Both the position numbers and the translations under genes were made by a program. The notes below the pieces were generated by a model. It was given only the letters and a program-made list of their open reading frames with translations. It searched no databases and was not told where the DNA came from. From assembly GCF_008801405.1 (NCBI RefSeq), contig NZ_VZPV01000001.1:186001-250000 (forward strand): 64,000 nucleotides of DNA, written 5' to 3'. The DNA is from Ralstonia insidiosa. GTDB lineage: Bacteria; Pseudomonadota; Gammaproteobacteria; Burkholderiales; Burkholderiaceae. Shown here piece after piece: positions 62,328 to 64,000 of this stretch (position 1 is the stretch's first letter; the number at the start of each line of letters is the position of its first letter).

Positions 62328-62371
62328 AAGCCGATGTGCGCGCCCTGACCTGCGCCGCGCATCGGCTTTTT
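62328..62371 (+). terminator. Terminator-like hairpin between gcvH and gcvP
   Basis: AAGCCGATG pairs with CATCGGCTT, with inner GCGC pairs, and is followed by TTTTT. It may reduce gcvP transcription relative to gcvT and gcvH, since no separate gcvP promoter is visible in the 30 bp that follow. Confidence 0.7.
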
Positions 62372-62401
62372 GCTGCATTGCCTGAATTTCGAGCCCTTGC
62401 C

Positions 62402-64000
62402 ATGAACGCTCCGCACCCCGCTTCCTCGGCGCTGTCCGCCGAACGCCCCACCCTGGCTGACCTGGAGGCGCGCGATGCCTTCTCGCACCGCCACATCGGC
62501 CCGTCTGCCGACGAGCAGGCCCAGATGCTCGACACGCTCGGCTACGCCAGCCGCGCCGCGCTGATCGACGCCGTGATCCCCGCCGCTATCCGCCGCCAAG
62601 ACGTAATGCCGCTGGGCGAATTCACGCAGCCGCTGACGGAAGAAGCCGCGCTGGCCAAGCTGCGCGGCATCGCCGGGCAGAACCGCGTGGTCAAGAGCCT
62701 GATTGGCCAGGGCTATTACGGCACGCACACGCCGGGCGTGATCCTGCGCAACATCCTGGAGAACCCCGCTTGGTACACGGCCTATACGCCGTACCAACCG
62801 GAAATCTCGCAGGGCCGCTTGGAAGCGATGCTGAACTTCCAGCAGATGGTGATCGACCTGACGGCGATGGACATCGCCAACGCGTCGATGCTGGACGAAG
62901 CTACTGCTGCGGCTGAGGCAATGACGCTGCTGCAGCGCATTGGCAAGTCGAAGTCGACCGTGTTCTTCGTGGCCGACGACGTGCTGCCGCAAACGCTGGA
63001 AGTCGTGCGCACGCGCGCCGAACCGATCGGCGTGCAAGTGGTGACCGGCCCCGCTGCGGATGCTGCCAAGCACGACGCCTTTGGCGTGCTGCTGCAATAC
63101 CCGGGCGCCAACGGTGCACTGCTGGGCGATCTGGCAACTTACCAAGCGCTGACCGACGCCGTGCACGCGGCCGGTGGTCTGGTGGTTGCCGCAGCTGACC
63201 TGCTGGCGCTCACGCTGCTGGCCGCGCCGGGCGAATGGGGTGCCGATGTGGTGATCGGCAACACGCAGCGCTTTGGCGTGCCGTTCGGTTTCGGCGGCCC
63301 GCACGCCGGCTACATGGCCGTGCGCGATGCGTTCAAGCGTTCGATGCCCGGCCGCCTCGTCGGCGTGACGATCGATGCGCAAGGCAACTCGGCGTACCGC
63401 CTCGCGCTGCAGACGCGCGAGCAGCATATCCGCCGTGAAAAGGCCACCTCGAACATCTGTACCGCGCAGGTGCTGCTGGGCGTGATGGCGTCGATGTACG
63501 CCGTCTACCACGGCCCGCAAGGTCTGAAGCGTATCGCCCAGCGCGTGCACCGCCTGACCGCCACGCTGGCCGCCGGCCTGCGCGCCGTCGGCTACACGCT
63601 GGAATCGGACGCCTTCTTCGACACGCTGACCGTCGCCACCGGCCCGCGCACCGCCAACCTGCACATCGCTGCGCAGGCGCACGGTATCAACCTGCGCCAG
63701 ATCGATGACGCCCGCCTGGGCATCTCGCTGGATGAGACCGTCACGCGTGCTGATGTGGTCGCGCTGTGGGACATCTTCGCGCACGCCGCCCACGCTGCCG
63801 CGCCGGACTTCGACAAGACCGAAGCGGCCGTCGCCGATGCGTACCCGACGTCGCTCGTCCGCCAGAGCACCTACCTGACGCACCCGGTGTTCAACGCGCA
63901 CCACTCCGAGCACGAAATGCTGCGCTACCTGCGCAGCCTGGCCGACAAGGACCTGGCGCTCGACCGCACCATGATCCCGCTGGGCTCGTGCACGATGAAG
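62402..64000 (+). CDS. gcvP: Glycine dehydrogenase (decarboxylating), P-protein, N-terminal part
   Basis: The first 533 residues of the P-protein (about 970 in full); the window ends inside the gene. Visible features are AFSHRHIGPS near residue 27, GQGYYGTHTPGVILRN, YTPYQPEISQGRLEAMLNFQ and, at the edge, MIPLGSCTMK; the PLP lysine lies further downstream. It decarboxylates glycine and loads the H-protein. The ATG at 62402 matches the family start; its ribosome-binding site is weak. Confidence 0.97.
   Translation, partial: MNAPHPASSALSAERPTLADLEARDAFSHRHIGPSADEQAQMLDTLGYASRAALIDAVIPAAIRRQDVMPLGEFTQPLTEEAALAKLRGIAGQNRVVKSLIGQGYYGTHTPGVILRNILENPAWYTAYTPYQPEISQGRLEAMLNFQQMVIDLTAMDIANASMLDEATAAAEAMTLLQRIGKSKSTVFFVADDVLPQTLEVVRTRAEPIGVQVVTGPAADAAKHDAFGVLLQYPGANGALLGDLATYQALTDAVHAAGGLVVAAADLLALTLLAAPGEWGADVVIGNTQRFGVPFGFGGPHAGYMAVRDAFKRSMPGRLVGVTIDAQGNSAYRLALQTREQHIRREKATSNICTAQVLLGVMASMYAVYHGPQGLKRIAQRVHRLTATLAAGLRAVGYTLESDAFFDTLTVATGPRTANLHIAAQAHGINLRQIDDARLGISLDETVTRADVVALWDIFAHAAHAAAPDFDKTEAAVADAYPTSLVRQSTYLTHPVFNAHHSEHEMLRYLRSLADKDLALDRTMIPLGSCTMK

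Noticed and set aside
62246..63913. 555-residue frame opposite gcvP
   Set aside because: Antisense to a conserved core gene and rich in Arg, Gln and His; a GC-driven shadow.

Overview
The window is a continuous, high-GC stretch of a beta-proteobacterial chromosome. Gene content and order fit Burkholderiales and most closely recall a Ralstonia of the pickettii/solanacearum group: a gcvTHP operon behind a tandem glycine riboswitch, gcl-hyi-glxR-pyk, a compact sox/fcc sulfur-oxidation cluster, rsmI with yraN and a BON lipoprotein, and an ESPR-type trimeric adhesin. The genus is an inference from recognised families; no rRNA or species marker is present.

Layout. 0-13 kb: the end of an alginate-lyase gene converging on a PelA-type exopolysaccharide hydrolase/deacetylase, a short-chain dehydrogenase divergent from a MarR regulator, a BvgAS-like two-component pair, a secreted trypsin-like protease with a lipoprotein, a TetR/MFS efflux pair with a visible operator, and a PAP2 phosphatase. 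13-17.7 kb: a MASE4-GGDEF cyclase, a 600-bp non-coding stretch with an origin-like arrangement of DnaA-box motifs, TAG trinucleotides and AT-rich DNA, then a HEAT-repeat protein and a MerR regulator whose sensor is itself made of HEAT repeats, with a 19-bp MerR-type palindrome in front. 17.7-23.8 kb: a patch of small orphan genes of more mixed composition, flanked by related direct repeats and ending at a tRNA-Ala, probably a decayed genomic island that encloses cspA.

23.9-32.2 kb: a sulfur-oxidation cluster (cytochrome c, soxY, soxZ, dsrE-like, soxA, soxX, thioredoxin-like gene, soxB), an EamA permease, and a flavocytochrome c sulfide dehydrogenase pair; soxCD is absent from the window. 32.3-37.8 kb: envelope and RNA housekeeping genes (BON lipoprotein, yraN, rsmI, rlpA) plus an MBL-fold hydrolase, an exonuclease-like protein and arsC. 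38-43.9 kb: ureide catabolism (alc, allA, M20 amidohydrolase), dctA, a GntR regulator and a YigZ/IMPACT protein. 43.9-44.5 kb: a RelE/XRE toxin-antitoxin pair. 44.6-51.5 kb: LysR and the glyoxylate-to-pyruvate route gcl-hyi-glxR-pyk. Ureidoglycolate lyase upstream would release the glyoxylate that Gcl consumes, so these two blocks probably form one purine-to-pyruvate route. 51.5-57.5 kb: hemN with an FNR-like box, a periplasmic binding protein, an AbrB/Doc toxin-antitoxin pair and the helicase gene rep. 58-64 kb: a trimeric autotransporter and gcvT-gcvH-gcvP, the last cut by the window edge.

The most notable non-coding observations are the origin-like region near 14.6-14.85 kb, a three-copy ~215-bp hairpin repeat whose stems differ between copies yet stay self-complementary, and a 165-bp palindromic element whose end supplies the stop codon of fccB. 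No CRISPR array, rRNA operon, intact prophage or intact insertion sequence was seen.
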